A stretch of DNA of 64,000 nt from Deltaproteobacteria bacterium (GCA_020444045.1 JAHLLS010000004.1:124001-188000); one strand, 5' to 3'; counted from the stretch's first letter, positions 36,504 to 45,781 are shown. Made by a program: numbers and translations. Notes: generated by a model from the letters alone, not told the origin.

Positions 36504-38159
36504 ATGAAACGCTTGGCATGTTTCATCTCGACCTGGGCATTTGCCGCCACCATGATGCTGGGAGTGGCCGGCATCCCGGCGGCCCGGGCGCAGCTAGAAG
36601 TGCTCGATGAAAACCAGGCCCCCGGGCGCACCATGGCCCAGCAGGCCACCAAGGAGCGGCAGATCTGGATCACGGCGGACCATTCACGGCACGAGGTTCT
36701 GCAAAAGGAATTCAATTCCGGCCCCGAAGTCACCAAAGCCTGCCTGTCCTGCCACGAACTGGCGGCGGGGCAGTTTCATAAAACCATCCACTGGACCTGG
36801 CTGGATCCCAATGTGCCGGCAGGCGAGCGCATCGGCAAAGCCGGCCTTTCCATCAACAATTTCTGCATCAATCTCAATGGGAATGAACCGCGCTGCACGT
36901 CCTGCCACGCCGGCTACGGCTGGCGCGACAGCAGTTTCAATTTCAACGACGAGGCGGCCGTGGATTGCCTGGTCTGCCACGAACAGACCGGGACCTACAA
37001 AAAATTTCCCACCGGCGCGGGGAATCCGGTCCAGAAGCCGACCGTTTTTAAGGGCAACAACAAAACCTACAACCCGCCGGACTGGAACAAGGTGGCCCAG
37101 AGTGTCGGGCGTCCCACGCGCACCAATTGCGGCACCTGTCATTTTTACGGTGGCGGGGGCGACGGGGTGAAACACGGTGACATCGATTCGTCTCTGGCCA
37201 AGCCCAACAAGGCCCTGGACGTTCACATGGGGCTGGACGGGCAGGATTTCGACTGCGTGCGCTGCCACACCACGACCTTGCACAACATCGCTGGCCGCAC
37301 CTATGCCACGCCGGCCGCTACCCACCGCAAGAGCCTGATCGAAGACGATCTGGCCTCCAAGATCATGTGCGAATCCTGCCACAGCAGCACGCCCCATAAA
37401 CCGGGGATCAAAGCCAACGACCATACGGACAAGGTCGCTTGCCAGAGCTGCCACATCCCGGAGTTCGCCCGGGTCAACCCCACCAAGATGTCCTGGGACT
37501 GGTCCACGGCCGGCAAGAAAAAGGGCGGTAAGCCGTTTGCCGAAAAGGGACCCTATGGCAAAGCGGTCTACGATACCAAGAAGGGCGATTTCCGCTGGGA
37601 AAAGGATGTTCAGCCGGCCTACTTCTGGTTCAACGGCTCGATCAACGCCATCACCGCCCGGGACACCATCGATCCTTCCCAGGTGGTGGACATCAACTGG
37701 CCGGTGGGCAGCCGCAACGATCCCAACGCGCGCATCTTTCCCTTCAAGGTGCACGAGGGTCGTCAGCCCTACGACAAGATCAACAAAAACCTGTTGATCC
37801 CGAAACTCTTCGGACCGAAGGGCTCCGGCGCCTACTGGGCTGAATACGACTGGAAGAAGGCCCTGGAAAACGGCATGCAGGCCGCGGGCCTGACCTTCAG
37901 CGGGGAATTCGATTTTGTCGATACCCGTTACGTCTTCCCCATCACCCACATGGTGGCCCCCAAGGAAAATGTCGTGGCCTGCATCGAGTGCCACAGCCCC
38001 GAGGGGCGGCTGGCCTCGCTGGGCGGCTTCTACATGCCGGGACGGGACAGCTTCAAGACCATCAACATCATCGGCTGGGTGCTGGTTCTGGGCACCCTGG
38101 CGGGCGTCAGCCTTCACGGACTGGGGCGTGCTATTTCCCGACGCCGCAAGGAGGATTAA
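36504..38159 (+). CDS. Octaheme c-type cytochrome, tetrathionate reductase (OTR) family
   Basis: A 551-residue exported multiheme cytochrome. Signal peptide about residues 1-29 (ends AARA). Eight CxxCH motifs start at C80, C131, C155, C209, C251, C289, C313 and C493, as in Shewanella OTR, which reduces tetrathionate, nitrite and hydroxylamine in vitro. A C-terminal helix (about 518-537) anchors it to the membrane, with a basic end RRRKED inside. It is followed 3 bases later by a cytochrome b, so electrons probably pass between it and the quinone pool. Substrate not known from sequence. GGGAGC precedes the ATG, and a sigma-54 promoter lies upstream. Confidence 0.92.
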   Translation: MKRLACFISTWAFAATMMLGVAGIPAARAQLEVLDENQAPGRTMAQQATKERQIWITADHSRHEVLQKEFNSGPEVTKACLSCHELAAGQFHKTIHWTWLDPNVPAGERIGKAGLSINNFCINLNGNEPRCTSCHAGYGWRDSSFNFNDEAAVDCLVCHEQTGTYKKFPTGAGNPVQKPTVFKGNNKTYNPPDWNKVAQSVGRPTRTNCGTCHFYGGGGDGVKHGDIDSSLAKPNKALDVHMGLDGQDFDCVRCHTTTLHNIAGRTYATPAATHRKSLIEDDLASKIMCESCHSSTPHKPGIKANDHTDKVACQSCHIPEFARVNPTKMSWDWSTAGKKKGGKPFAEKGPYGKAVYDTKKGDFRWEKDVQPAYFWFNGSINAITARDTIDPSQVVDINWPVGSRNDPNARIFPFKVHEGRQPYDKINKNLLIPKLFGPKGSGAYWAEYDWKKALENGMQAAGLTFSGEFDFVDTRYVFPITHMVAPKENVVACIECHSPEGRLASLGGFYMPGRDSFKTINIIGWVLVLGTLAGVSLHGLGRAISRRRKED

Positions 38160-38162
38160 ACG

Positions 38163-38849
38163 ATGACAGGCAACAAAATGGTCAATACCTATCTCTATAC
38201 CCGCTACGAGCGGTTCTGGCACTGGCTGCAGACGGCCCTGATCACCATTTTGCTGGTGACCGGCTTCGAGGTGGACGGCCTCTACACCCTGCTCGGCTAC
38301 AAGGCCGCCTCGGAAATCCACAATTTCGTGGGGCTGACCTGGCTGATCGCCTTCGCCTTTTTTGTCTTCTGGCTTCTGACCACCGGCGAATGGAAGCAGT
38401 ACGTGCCCACCACCAAGAAGATGTTCACCGTGATCCACTACTACATGTTCGGCATCTTCCGCGGCGACCCGCATCCCGTGCCCAAGCGCAAGGAAGCCAA
38501 ACACAACCCGCTGCAGCGCATCGCCTACCTCTCCGTGGCGGCCTTCCTGCTGCCGGTGCAGATGATCTCGGGGTTTCTCTACTGGAGCTACAACTCCTGG
38601 GCGGCCTGGGGGTTGGATTGGTTGAGCCTGCCGGTGGTTGCCGCGATTCACATCCTGGGGGCGTTCGGCGTGTTGAGTTTTCTGGTGGGCCACATTTACA
38701 TGACCACCACCGGTCACACCATGTTTGCGCATATCCGGGCCATGATTACCGGTTGGGAGGAAATCCCGGAAGGTGTCGAGCTGGAAGACTGGGAAAAACG
38801 CCGGCGCAAAGGCCGTCAGGCGGCAGACGGCAAGGCCCCTTCGGCCTGA
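38163..38849 (+). CDS. Cytochrome b561-type membrane subunit of the octaheme cytochrome
   Basis: A 228-residue membrane protein with four hydrophobic segments and histidines near their ends (RFWHWLQ, EIHNFVGL, AIHILGAFG, GHIYMTTTGH), matching the diheme cytochrome b561/Ni-Fe hydrogenase b-type group that exchanges electrons with quinones. It begins 3 bases after the octaheme cytochrome gene, with GGAGG in the upstream gene's end, and a terminator follows. Together the two genes form a quinone-linked periplasmic redox module. The C-terminus is charged and cytoplasmic. Confidence 0.9.
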   Translation: MTGNKMVNTYLYTRYERFWHWLQTALITILLVTGFEVDGLYTLLGYKAASEIHNFVGLTWLIAFAFFVFWLLTTGEWKQYVPTTKKMFTVIHYYMFGIFRGDPHPVPKRKEAKHNPLQRIAYLSVAAFLLPVQMISGFLYWSYNSWAAWGLDWLSLPVVAAIHILGAFGVLSFLVGHIYMTTTGHTMFAHIRAMITGWEEIPEGVELEDWEKRRRKGRQAADGKAPSA

Positions 38850-38875
38850 TTTTTTCAACTTCTTGAATCACTGCA

Positions 38876-38910
38876 GGCAGTGTCGGCTTTGGCCGGCGCT
38901 GCCTTTTTTT
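38876..38910 (+). terminator. Rho-independent terminator after the octaheme cytochrome operon
   Basis: GGCAGTGTCGGC-TTTG-GCCGGCGCTGCC followed by seven T residues; 26 bases after the cytochrome b stop. Confidence 0.9.
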
Positions 38911-39053
38911 CTGGCCACATCAGGCGCTCTCGCGATACGGGCCCACTGGATGACGTTCCCGGGTATACCGGGTGCCATTCCCTTTGAAATCCAATGGTCC
39001 CCCTTGGCTTCCGTTTTATTGATGCTTAGGATGTCAATTACGACAATCGTAAC

Positions 39054-39198
39054 TAGTGCCCATCCATAAATGGCCAATTTGCTCGATATCGGCGTTGCGC
39101 GAAAAATTGAATCCTCGGAATATCACCCATATGTCTGTGGTTAAATTTTTCGCGCGCCTTGATCTCAACCAAATTTCCCGATTTCTGGATGGGCACTA
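39054..39198. repeat. Long palindromic element (family P), copy 2
   Basis: Ends TAGTGCCCATCCA and TGGATGGGCACTA are perfect inverted repeats. Inside, the left half has CGATATCGGCGTTGCGCG and the right half CGCGCGCCTTGATCT, the conserved subterminal blocks of this family. 145 bases, between the cytochrome terminator and nifU. Confidence 0.85.
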
Positions 39199-39241
39199 AC
39201 TATGCGCCCGGCAGCGGGCGGATGTTTCGGGAGGTGATTTG

Positions 39242-40072
39242 ATGTGGGAATATACCGATAAAGTCAAAGAGCATTTTCTAAATCCCCGCAACGTCGGGGT
39301 CATCGAAGACGCCGACGGGGTGGGCGAGGTGGGGTCGCTTTCCTGCGGGGACGCCCTGACCCTCTATTTCAAACTGGATGCGGACGGGCGCATTACGGAC
39401 GCCAAATTCCAGACGTTTGGGTGCGCCAGTGCGATTGCATCGTCTTCGGCCCTGACCGAGATGATGATCGGCAAGACGCTGGAAGAAGCCGAGAAAATCA
39501 CGAATGACGATATCGCCAGTTTCCTGGGGGAACTCCCCAAGGAGAAAATGCACTGCTCGGTCATGGGGCAAGAAGCGCTGGAAAAAGCGATTGCCTGCTA
39601 CCGGGGCGAAACCGTTCAGAAGCCGGAAGGCAATATCATCTGTGAATGTTTCGGGATTACGGACCGGCAGATTGAAGCGACGGTTCGGGACCACCACCTG
39701 GTGACCATCGACGATGTTACCGGCCATCTCAAGGCCGGCGGGGGGTGCGGCAAGTGTCATGAAGACATCCAGGCGATCATCGATCAGGTGCAGGGCAAAC
39801 CCATGCCGATCCGGTCGGAAGCCGCTCCGTTGACCAATCTCCAGAAGATTCGCTTGATCGAGGAAACGCTGGAGCGGGAAATCAAACCGGCTCTGCATCA
39901 GGACGGCGGCGGGATCGAGCTCGTGGATGTGGACGGTAATCGGGTCATGGTCAAGCTGCGCGGGACCTGTGCCGGGTGCAAGGCCTCCCAGGTGACCCTC
40001 AAAAACACCGTGGAAGCCAAACTGCGCGAGTTGGTGGCCAAGGATCTGGTGGTGGAGGAGGTGCGCTCATGA
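39242..40072 (+). CDS. nifU: Fe-S cluster assembly scaffold NifU (three-domain)
   Basis: A 276-residue full-length NifU. The IscU-like domain (about 1-125) has three ligand cysteines (SLSCGDA, FGCASAI, MHCSVMG). The central 2Fe-2S domain (about 135-185) has ICECFGITD and GGGCGKCHED. The C-terminal Nfu domain has GTCAGCKAS. It builds and delivers Fe-S clusters using sulfur from NifS. GGAGG precedes the ATG at 39242; the preceding TTG is less likely. It overlaps nifS by ATGA. No nitrogenase gene is nearby, so it is probably the general assembly system here. Confidence 0.93.
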   Translation: MWEYTDKVKEHFLNPRNVGVIEDADGVGEVGSLSCGDALTLYFKLDADGRITDAKFQTFGCASAIASSSALTEMMIGKTLEEAEKITNDDIASFLGELPKEKMHCSVMGQEALEKAIACYRGETVQKPEGNIICECFGITDRQIEATVRDHHLVTIDDVTGHLKAGGGCGKCHEDIQAIIDQVQGKPMPIRSEAAPLTNLQKIRLIEETLEREIKPALHQDGGGIELVDVDGNRVMVKLRGTCAGCKASQVTLKNTVEAKLRELVAKDLVVEEVRS

Positions 40073-41250
40073 AGACGATCTATGTCGACAACAATGCCAC
40101 GACCAAAGTCGCTCCCGAAGTGGTGGAGGCCATGCTGCCCTATTTTACCGAGCGCTACGGCAATGCCTCCAGCATGCACAGTTTCGGTGGGGGGCTGGTC
40201 GTCGATATCCGCCGGGCCCGCACCCAGGTGGCCGATCTGATCGGGGCCCGGCCCGACGAGATCCTTTTTACCAGCGGCGGTACCGAAAGCGATGCCACAG
40301 CCATCCACGCGGCCCTGCAATCCAACCCGGACAAACGCCACATCGTGACCTCCCGGGTGGAGCACCCGGCCATCAAAAACCTGTTCGAACGGTATCAAAA
40401 AAACGGCTACCGGGTGACGTTTGTTCCAGTTGACGGCGAAGGCCGCCTGGACCAGAAGGCCTTTTACGACAGCCTCAGTGACGACACGGCCATCGTCAGC
40501 CTCATGTGGGCCAACAATGAAACCGGCGTGATCAATCCCATCGAAGACCTGTCCCGGGAGGTGCGCGCGCGTGGCATCCTTTTCCACACGGATGCGGTGC
40601 AGACGGTGGGCAAGATCCCGATCGATGTCTCCCACAACGGGGTCGACCTGCTGTCCATGTCCGCCCATAAATTCCACGGGCCGAAAGGCATCGGTGCGCT
40701 CTACATCCGCAAGGGAACCAAGTTCAAGCCGATGGTGGTGGGGGGGCACCAGGAAGGCGGACGCCGGGCCGGCACTGAAAATGTGCCCGGTATCGTCGGG
40801 ATGGGCCAGGCCTGCGCGCTGGCCGGTAAAAACCTGGAGGATGTCGGCACCCGTGTGCGGCAGCTGCGCGATACGCTGGAGCAGGCCCTGCTGCAGGCCG
40901 TGCCCCGTTCCATGGCCAACGGCGGCCAGGCGGAGCGCCTGCCGAACACCACCAGCATCGCCTTCGAATACGTGGAGGGCGAAGCGATACTTTTGATGAT
41001 GAACGAATACGGGATTTGCGCTTCTTCCGGATCGGCCTGCACCTCAGGATCTCTGGAGCCCTCCCATGTGCTGCGCGCCATGGGGGTGCCCTTTACCGCG
41101 GCCCACGGCTCCATCCGCTACAGCCTGAGCCATTACACCACCAGGGAAGAGATCGATTTTATCGTGGATAAGATGCCGCCGATCATCGAACGCCTGCGGA
41201 GCATGTCCCCGTTCTGGAAGCAGGCGACCGAAGCGGCGTTGCCGTCGTGA
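40069..41250 (+). CDS. nifS: Cysteine desulfurase NifS
   Basis: A 393-residue PLP enzyme supplying sulfur for Fe-S clusters. PLP lysine K201 in SAHKFHGPKG; catalytic cysteine C324 in SSGSACTSGS, class I type. The N-terminal YVDNNATTKVAPEV segment is typical of NifS/IscS. The start at 40069 overlaps the nifU stop by four bases; the longer frame reads into nifU. The two-gene nifU-nifS module is common in sulfate reducers and epsilonproteobacteria. Confidence 0.94.
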   Translation: MKTIYVDNNATTKVAPEVVEAMLPYFTERYGNASSMHSFGGGLVVDIRRARTQVADLIGARPDEILFTSGGTESDATAIHAALQSNPDKRHIVTSRVEHPAIKNLFERYQKNGYRVTFVPVDGEGRLDQKAFYDSLSDDTAIVSLMWANNETGVINPIEDLSREVRARGILFHTDAVQTVGKIPIDVSHNGVDLLSMSAHKFHGPKGIGALYIRKGTKFKPMVVGGHQEGGRRAGTENVPGIVGMGQACALAGKNLEDVGTRVRQLRDTLEQALLQAVPRSMANGGQAERLPNTTSIAFEYVEGEAILLMMNEYGICASSGSACTSGSLEPSHVLRAMGVPFTAAHGSIRYSLSHYTTREEIDFIVDKMPPIIERLRSMSPFWKQATEAALPS

Positions 41251-41335
41251 GGATCGGGACCCCTCCGCACTCGCGGCGGGACCCGAAACGATGCTGCCGA
41301 TCGCGCCTGGTTCTGGATGCGCGGTCTGTAAAAGG

Positions 41336-42211
41336 TTATGATGCCAGGTAGGCGCGGTATTTCTGATTGAAGGCGACCGGGTTGTAGGACAGTTTGGCCT
41401 TGCGCAGGCCCTCGTTGCCCAGGTCCTGTTCGCGGTTGACGTATTGAAAGCGCCCGTCCAGATTTGCCAGGAACATCTGGTTGATGGCTTGATAAATGCC
41501 TTTGTGGGCCGGGCAGCCTTTCTCGAAATGGATTACCACCGTATCCGGGTCCAGGGGTTCGGCGATGGTATAGGCCACAATGAGGTCTTCCACCAGGATG
41601 GCGCCGCCCAGCAGCTCCGGAAAACGGTCCCAGGCGATGAAAACGCGTTGAATAGCCCGGTTTTCGGCTGACAGCACGTCCGAGTCCTCACAATCTCGCC
41701 AGGTACACCAGTCATCCTGCAGCGCCAGCGCCTGGTCGATCATGGCCGCTGAAAACGGTTCGTAGTGGTAGTCATTCTGCTTTTTGAACTGGTTGAGCAG
41801 GTTTTTTTTCTTGTGGAAGCGGTTGCCGCTCAGGGTGGTGAGTTCCTCCACGTCGTAGATATAATCCCAATTGGCCCGATCTTCCTCGATACGCAGGATG
41901 TCGCCTGTTTGCCGGCCCCAGAGATCGGCCAGCGTCTCGGGGACGCGTGTAAAACCGGGCTTGAAATCATGGTGGCGGAACACGCCGGGCCAGTCGATTT
42001 TATCCCAGGGCCCGACCGGCGCCCAGTAGACGGGTTTTGGTGAATTTTGCCGAAGCCACACCAGATCATGGCTGAAGGCCCATTCCAACCCGTATTCCCG
42101 AGCCCACCCCCATATATTGGCAAAACTGTAATCGGAGGCCACCTGAGGCGTTTGTTCTAAATGTTGATGGTAGAATTCAGCCCGTTCGAGCTGAATGGGT
42201 TTAAAGTCCAA
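41336..42211 (-). CDS. DUF2156 (phosphatidylglycerol lysyltransferase C-terminal-like) protein
   Basis: A 291-residue soluble protein resembling DUF2156, an acyltransferase-fold (GNAT-like) domain related to the catalytic half of MprF. Features: YSFANIWGWAREYGLEW near residue 28, GNRFHKKKNLLNQFKKQN near 130, a central VEDLIVAYTIAEPL and a C-terminal NREQDLGNEGLRKAKLSYNP. The lack of membrane segments argues against MprF itself. Substrate unknown. AAAGGA precedes the ATG. Confidence 0.8.
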   Translation of the reverse strand: MDFKPIQLERAEFYHQHLEQTPQVASDYSFANIWGWAREYGLEWAFSHDLVWLRQNSPKPVYWAPVGPWDKIDWPGVFRHHDFKPGFTRVPETLADLWGRQTGDILRIEEDRANWDYIYDVEELTTLSGNRFHKKKNLLNQFKKQNDYHYEPFSAAMIDQALALQDDWCTWRDCEDSDVLSAENRAIQRVFIAWDRFPELLGGAILVEDLIVAYTIAEPLDPDTVVIHFEKGCPAHKGIYQAINQMFLANLDGRFQYVNREQDLGNEGLRKAKLSYNPVAFNQKYRAYLAS

Positions 42212-42280
42212 TGGAAATGTCCTTTCTTCAAGCGCGTGGTTTTCGCGGTACGGATCGACACCGCTTGCAAGGTTGAGGTT

Positions 42281-42874
42281 TCAGCGCTCCCTGTCAAGTG
42301 CCATCACCAACGATTGTCCGGCATTGTATGCCTCCTGGAGGTAGTCCGGGTGCTCGAGAACATCGTCTTCAAAGTCCAGACCGCGGTATAGGAGTGATTT
42401 CCAAAGATGGGTATCGATAACATCAAAAAAATAGCGGACCGTCAGCAGGGCGCCGTCGAAAAGTTTTTTCCCCTTGGTGGCGCCGGCTGAAATGAACAGT
42501 CCCTTGCGCGTCGATATCCACTGACCGAAGGCCAGGTTTTCAATCCAGTATTTTTTGACCCACAGGGACTGGCATCGATCCATAAAAATTTTGGTGTGAG
42601 CACTGACCGTGTAGAAAAAAATGGGTGAGGCCAGCATGATGCCGTCGGACGCCAACAGGCTTTCACGGACTTGTTTGAAATCGTCTTTGATGACGCAGTT
42701 GCCGTCTGCCGTACAGCCGTAGATTTCCAGGCAGGGGGATATCCTGAGATCCCGCAGAATAATTTCGGTGACGGTGGCGCCCTGATCTCGGGCGCCGGCG
42801 ACGGCCTGTCCGAGAAGGCGGCTCGTGTTGCCTTGTCGCCGTGGACTTCCGTAGATAGCGGTGATCTGTGCCAT
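42281..42874 (-). CDS. NAD(P)H-dependent FMN reductase / flavodoxin-fold protein
   Basis: A 197-residue flavodoxin-fold protein. The FMN loop is YGSPRRQGNTSRLL (residues about 8-21). LRDLRISPCLEIYGCTADGNC gives a C-x5-C-x5-C pattern in the region where iron-sulfur flavoproteins carry their cluster (C48, C54 and C60), though the usual CxxCxxC spacing is not matched. ASPIFFYTVSAHTKIFMDR follows. Likely an electron-transfer or quinone-reductase-like flavoprotein. It lies 69 bases before the DUF2156 gene on the same strand. Confidence 0.8.
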   Translation of the reverse strand: MAQITAIYGSPRRQGNTSRLLGQAVAGARDQGATVTEIILRDLRISPCLEIYGCTADGNCVIKDDFKQVRESLLASDGIMLASPIFFYTVSAHTKIFMDRCQSLWVKKYWIENLAFGQWISTRKGLFISAGATKGKKLFDGALLTVRYFFDVIDTHLWKSLLYRGLDFEDDVLEHPDYLQEAYNAGQSLVMALDRER

Positions 42875-42889
42875 AACCCTTTCTTCCGG

Positions 42890-43672
42890 CTATGCTTCAG
42901 CGATGGCCAGTTGCAGCCCTACCGGGCAGTGGTCGGAACCGAAGATATCGTTGTCGATAAAGGCCTCGACCACCTCCCCGTTTTCGATGAGGTTGCGGGT
43001 GGTAAAAAAATAATCGATCCGCCAACCGGCATTGCGGTCCCGGGCTTTGTAACGATACGTCCACCATGAATATTTCACCGTGTCGGGATGACAGTGGCGA
43101 AAGGTGTCCACATAGCCTTGGGCCGTAATACGGTCCAGCCAGTCCCGCTCAATTCGGAGAAAACCGGAGGTTTTGGCATTGGCCTGGGGGTTTTTAAGAT
43201 CGATTTCGTTGTGGGCGGTGTTGTAGTCACCGGTGATTACCACCCGCCGCCCTTCGTTCTTGTACCGATCGGTGTACGCGAAGAAAGCCTCGTAAAAATC
43301 CAGCTTGTACTGCAGGCGCTCGGGGCTCATCTGGCCATTGGGGAAATAGACGTTGAAAAAGACGAAGGTGCCGAAATCCATTTCCAGGATGCGGCCTTCG
43401 TCGTCGAACCGGGGCTGACCGATACCGTAGCGCACATGGTTTGGCTTAACACGGGTATAAACCCCCACCCCGCTGTATCCCTTTTTGGTCGTGGCATGGG
43501 ACCAGTAGGACGTGTAGTCTGCTATGTTCGTCATGGCGGGGGTCAGTTGATGCGCCTGGAGCTTGGTTTCCTGGATCGCCACAATATCCGCGTCGAGTGT
43601 GCGCAGCGAGGTATTAAAGTCTTTTTTCATGACGGCGCGCAGGCCGTTGACATTCCATGATATCAGTTTCAA
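42890..43672 (-). CDS. xth: Exodeoxyribonuclease III
   Basis: A 260-residue AP endonuclease/exonuclease III. Catalytic segments: SWNVNGLRAV (N-terminal Asn), QETKLQ (metal-binding Glu), YFPNG, GDYNTAHNEIDL (Asp/Asn) and GSDHCPV (catalytic His). It repairs abasic sites and oxidised 3' ends. A TTG at 43672 with AAAGGAA upstream gives the conserved length; an ATG at 43708 lacks a ribosome site and adds 12 unrelated residues. It lies 15 bases before the flavodoxin gene. Confidence 0.9.
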   Translation of the reverse strand: MKLISWNVNGLRAVMKKDFNTSLRTLDADIVAIQETKLQAHQLTPAMTNIADYTSYWSHATTKKGYSGVGVYTRVKPNHVRYGIGQPRFDDEGRILEMDFGTFVFFNVYFPNGQMSPERLQYKLDFYEAFFAYTDRYKNEGRRVVITGDYNTAHNEIDLKNPQANAKTSGFLRIERDWLDRITAQGYVDTFRHCHPDTVKYSWWTYRYKARDRNAGWRIDYFFTTRNLIENGEVVEAFIDNDIFGSDHCPVGLQLAIAEA

Positions 43673-43854
43673 TGGGAGCGTGTTCCTTTTTTCGGAGATT
43701 CCGGGCATGCGGGGCAGGGCAAGCCGGAGGCCTCCTTACCATGGGGGAGACGGTTTGACAACGGCCGGCCGGGTGACAATCTTGCCCCATTAGACCCTTT
43801 CGTTGTTTCTTCCCCGACGCCGTTCAGGCAGTGATTGGCAAGGAGCGTATCGTT

Positions 43855-44256
43855 GTGATTATTTATGACGGTGAGTACAGCTGGAAAGGGAACAGCACCG
43901 CCAAAAAACGCCCCATCAGCTGGTGGCGAAGTTCCTACCGGCTGCGTATCGTGGATGTCTCCCGCAATACCCCGGGAATTGTTTTCCTCAAGCCGCATGT
44001 GGTGCTGTTTGCCGATACGGGCGAAGGCGCTTCGGTGACCAACTGTCTGCCGGACCTGGCCAAACAGATCTGCGAAGACTTTGAACTTGACTTGAACCGG
44101 GTGGTGTGGGTCGAGGATCGTCCAGAAATCAAAGAGCGGTTTCGCGTCGCGGTGTTTCGGCCGGTGGCCCGCCTGGGAAGCGATGTCTTCTACCAGGTGG
44201 CCTGGCGCGCCGCCATCCCCAGCGAGTTGAACCTGATCACCGCGTATTGCGCCTGA
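43855..44256 (+). CDS. Hypothetical protein
   Basis: A 133-residue soluble protein that I do not recognise. Visible features: WKGNSTAKKRPISWW near the N-terminus, SYRLRIVDVSR, and VVWVEDRPEIKERFRVAVF. No signal peptide or membrane helix. The start GTG at 43855 has AAGGAG 9 bases upstream; a GTG at 43831 is less likely. It lies alone on the plus strand between minus-strand genes. Codon pattern looks genuine. Confidence 0.6.
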   Translation: MIIYDGEYSWKGNSTAKKRPISWWRSSYRLRIVDVSRNTPGIVFLKPHVVLFADTGEGASVTNCLPDLAKQICEDFELDLNRVVWVEDRPEIKERFRVAVFRPVARLGSDVFYQVAWRAAIPSELNLITAYCA

Positions 44257-44284
44257 CTGCGTGTTTTGACCGCCGCAGGCCATG

Positions 44285-44824
44285 CTAGCCTAACAGCCCT
44301 TCCACGAGGCGCTGCCATTCCGTTTGCCGGTTTGCGATGGCCGTCTGCAGCATCGACGTAAAACACTCCCTGACGATGATGGTCTTGGGGTTCGGGCTGG
44401 TCATCTGGGTTTCGATGGTGCGGATATCGGCGATCATTTCGGACAGGGCCTCGAACGCGAGGCCGCTCTGGCCCAGTTCGGATTTAAGCTGCGTCAGGAG
44501 GGCGTCCACCCCTTCGCACTGTGATGCGGTTAACGGCGATGTGGTTCCTAACCGCAGGCCGTCGCCGCCACCATTGTCCGGGCCGTCCGCCATCAGGTCG
44601 GCCCCCTGGCCGCTCAACCCAATGGCGCCGGCCAGCGTCCTGATTTCCACCAGGCCCTGCGCCATCAGGTCCTCCGCGACGGCGGTGCTGGCGTCACGGT
44701 CCAGCCCGAAGGCTTCACCGATCGTATACATGGATACCTGGGCGTCGGGGTTGCCCTCGGTGGATCGATGCAGTTCCAAAAGGAAGTCCCGGGCCGTGGT
44801 TTCTAGATCAGATAGGGTCGTCAA
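44285..44824 (-). CDS. Hypothetical protein with possible N-terminal winged-helix region
   Basis: A 179-residue soluble protein. The N-terminal 75 residues (SMYTIGEAFGLDRDASTAVA, EDLMAQGLVEIRTLAGAI) read like a winged helix-turn-helix; the rest is helical with no cysteine pairs until the single Cys in REC. I do not recognise a family. The start is a TTG at 44824 with GGAGG 7 bases upstream. It follows the epimerase gene in the opposite order of transcription, 52 bases downstream of it. Confidence 0.6.
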   Translation of the reverse strand: MTTLSDLETTARDFLLELHRSTEGNPDAQVSMYTIGEAFGLDRDASTAVAEDLMAQGLVEIRTLAGAIGLSGQGADLMADGPDNGGGDGLRLGTTSPLTASQCEGVDALLTQLKSELGQSGLAFEALSEMIADIRTIETQMTSPNPKTIIVRECFTSMLQTAIANRQTEWQRLVEGLLG

Positions 44825-44875
44825 TCGGTTCCTCCATAGGCGTATGGGGTTTGGGGGGCCATCATGTCAGGCGGT

Positions 44876-45781
44876 TTAACGGGCATCGATGATGGCCTTC
44901 AAGGCGGCGTCGATCGTGGGGTAGCGAAAAACAAAGCCGTGGTCTTGCAAGCGTTGTGGCAGGGTTCGTTGACTGCCCAACAGGACTTCGCTGAACTCGC
45001 CCAGCACAAGGCGCAAAAGGGGGGCGGGCGCCGGGAAAAACGACGGTCGCCCCAGGTGGCGTCCAAGCGTGCGGGCCAGTTGGCGGTTGGTGACGGGCTC
45101 CGGTGCGCAGAAATTGAACGGGCCCCGGGCCTTGGTGTCGCCGATCAGAAATTCGATGGCCGCCATCAGATCGTCAAGGTGAATCCAGGGAAACCACTGG
45201 CGGCCACTCCCCAACGGTCCGCCAACACCCATCCGAAAGGCCGGCAACATTTTTGATAGGGCGCCCCCCGTCTGGTGGAGAATGACGCCGAACCGCCCGA
45301 TGGCCACCCGGACCTCGCGCGCTTCAGCCTGAAGGGCTTCCTTTTCCCAGTCGATCGAAAGGTGCGCCAGAAAATCGTCACCCGCGGCGGTGTCTTCCGT
45401 GAGGGCCTGGTCACCTCCATCGCCGTAGAAGCCGACCCCCGACGCACTGAACAAAAAGGCGCCCTGGTCGGCGGCAATCGCCTGGACCAGATGGCGGGTG
45501 GTCAAAATCCGGCTGTCGCGGATATCTTGTTTGGCGGTGGTGCTCCAGCGTCGGAAAATCGTCGTCCCGGCTAGATTGATCACCGCCTGACAGCGCGCTA
45601 CGGCATTCTGCCAATCGCCCTCCCGGGTGGTGTCGGCAGCGATATGGTGAAAGCCGGGTTGCCCGTCGCAGGGGTGTGTCGCGGATCGCCCCACTGTCGT
45701 GACGGTATGTCCCCGGTCTATAAAATAACGGGTGAGTGGTCGTCCTAGGAATCCGGTGCCGCCGGTAATCAGAATATGCAT
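44876..45781 (-). CDS. TIGR01777/SDR39U1-type NAD-dependent epimerase
   Basis: A 301-residue extended-SDR protein. The Rossmann dinucleotide site is ITGGTGFLG (4-12). Other family segments: VINLAGTTIFRRW, SASGVGFYGDGGDQALTE and FPWIHLDDLMAAIEFLI, followed by a C-terminal DUF1731-like end with LGSQRTLPQRLQDHGFVF. Physiological substrate unknown for most members. The start at 45781 has no clear ribosome site; an upstream codon at 45844 would add unrelated residues. Confidence 0.88.
   Translation of the reverse strand: MHILITGGTGFLGRPLTRYFIDRGHTVTTVGRSATHPCDGQPGFHHIAADTTREGDWQNAVARCQAVINLAGTTIFRRWSTTAKQDIRDSRILTTRHLVQAIAADQGAFLFSASGVGFYGDGGDQALTEDTAAGDDFLAHLSIDWEKEALQAEAREVRVAIGRFGVILHQTGGALSKMLPAFRMGVGGPLGSGRQWFPWIHLDDLMAAIEFLIGDTKARGPFNFCAPEPVTNRQLARTLGRHLGRPSFFPAPAPLLRLVLGEFSEVLLGSQRTLPQRLQDHGFVFRYPTIDAALKAIIDAR

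Noticed and set aside
36684..38858. A 724-codon open frame on the minus strand opposite the octaheme cytochrome operon
   Set aside because: It is antisense to two certain genes, shows no domain, and is explained by the GC-rich third positions of the plus-strand genes.
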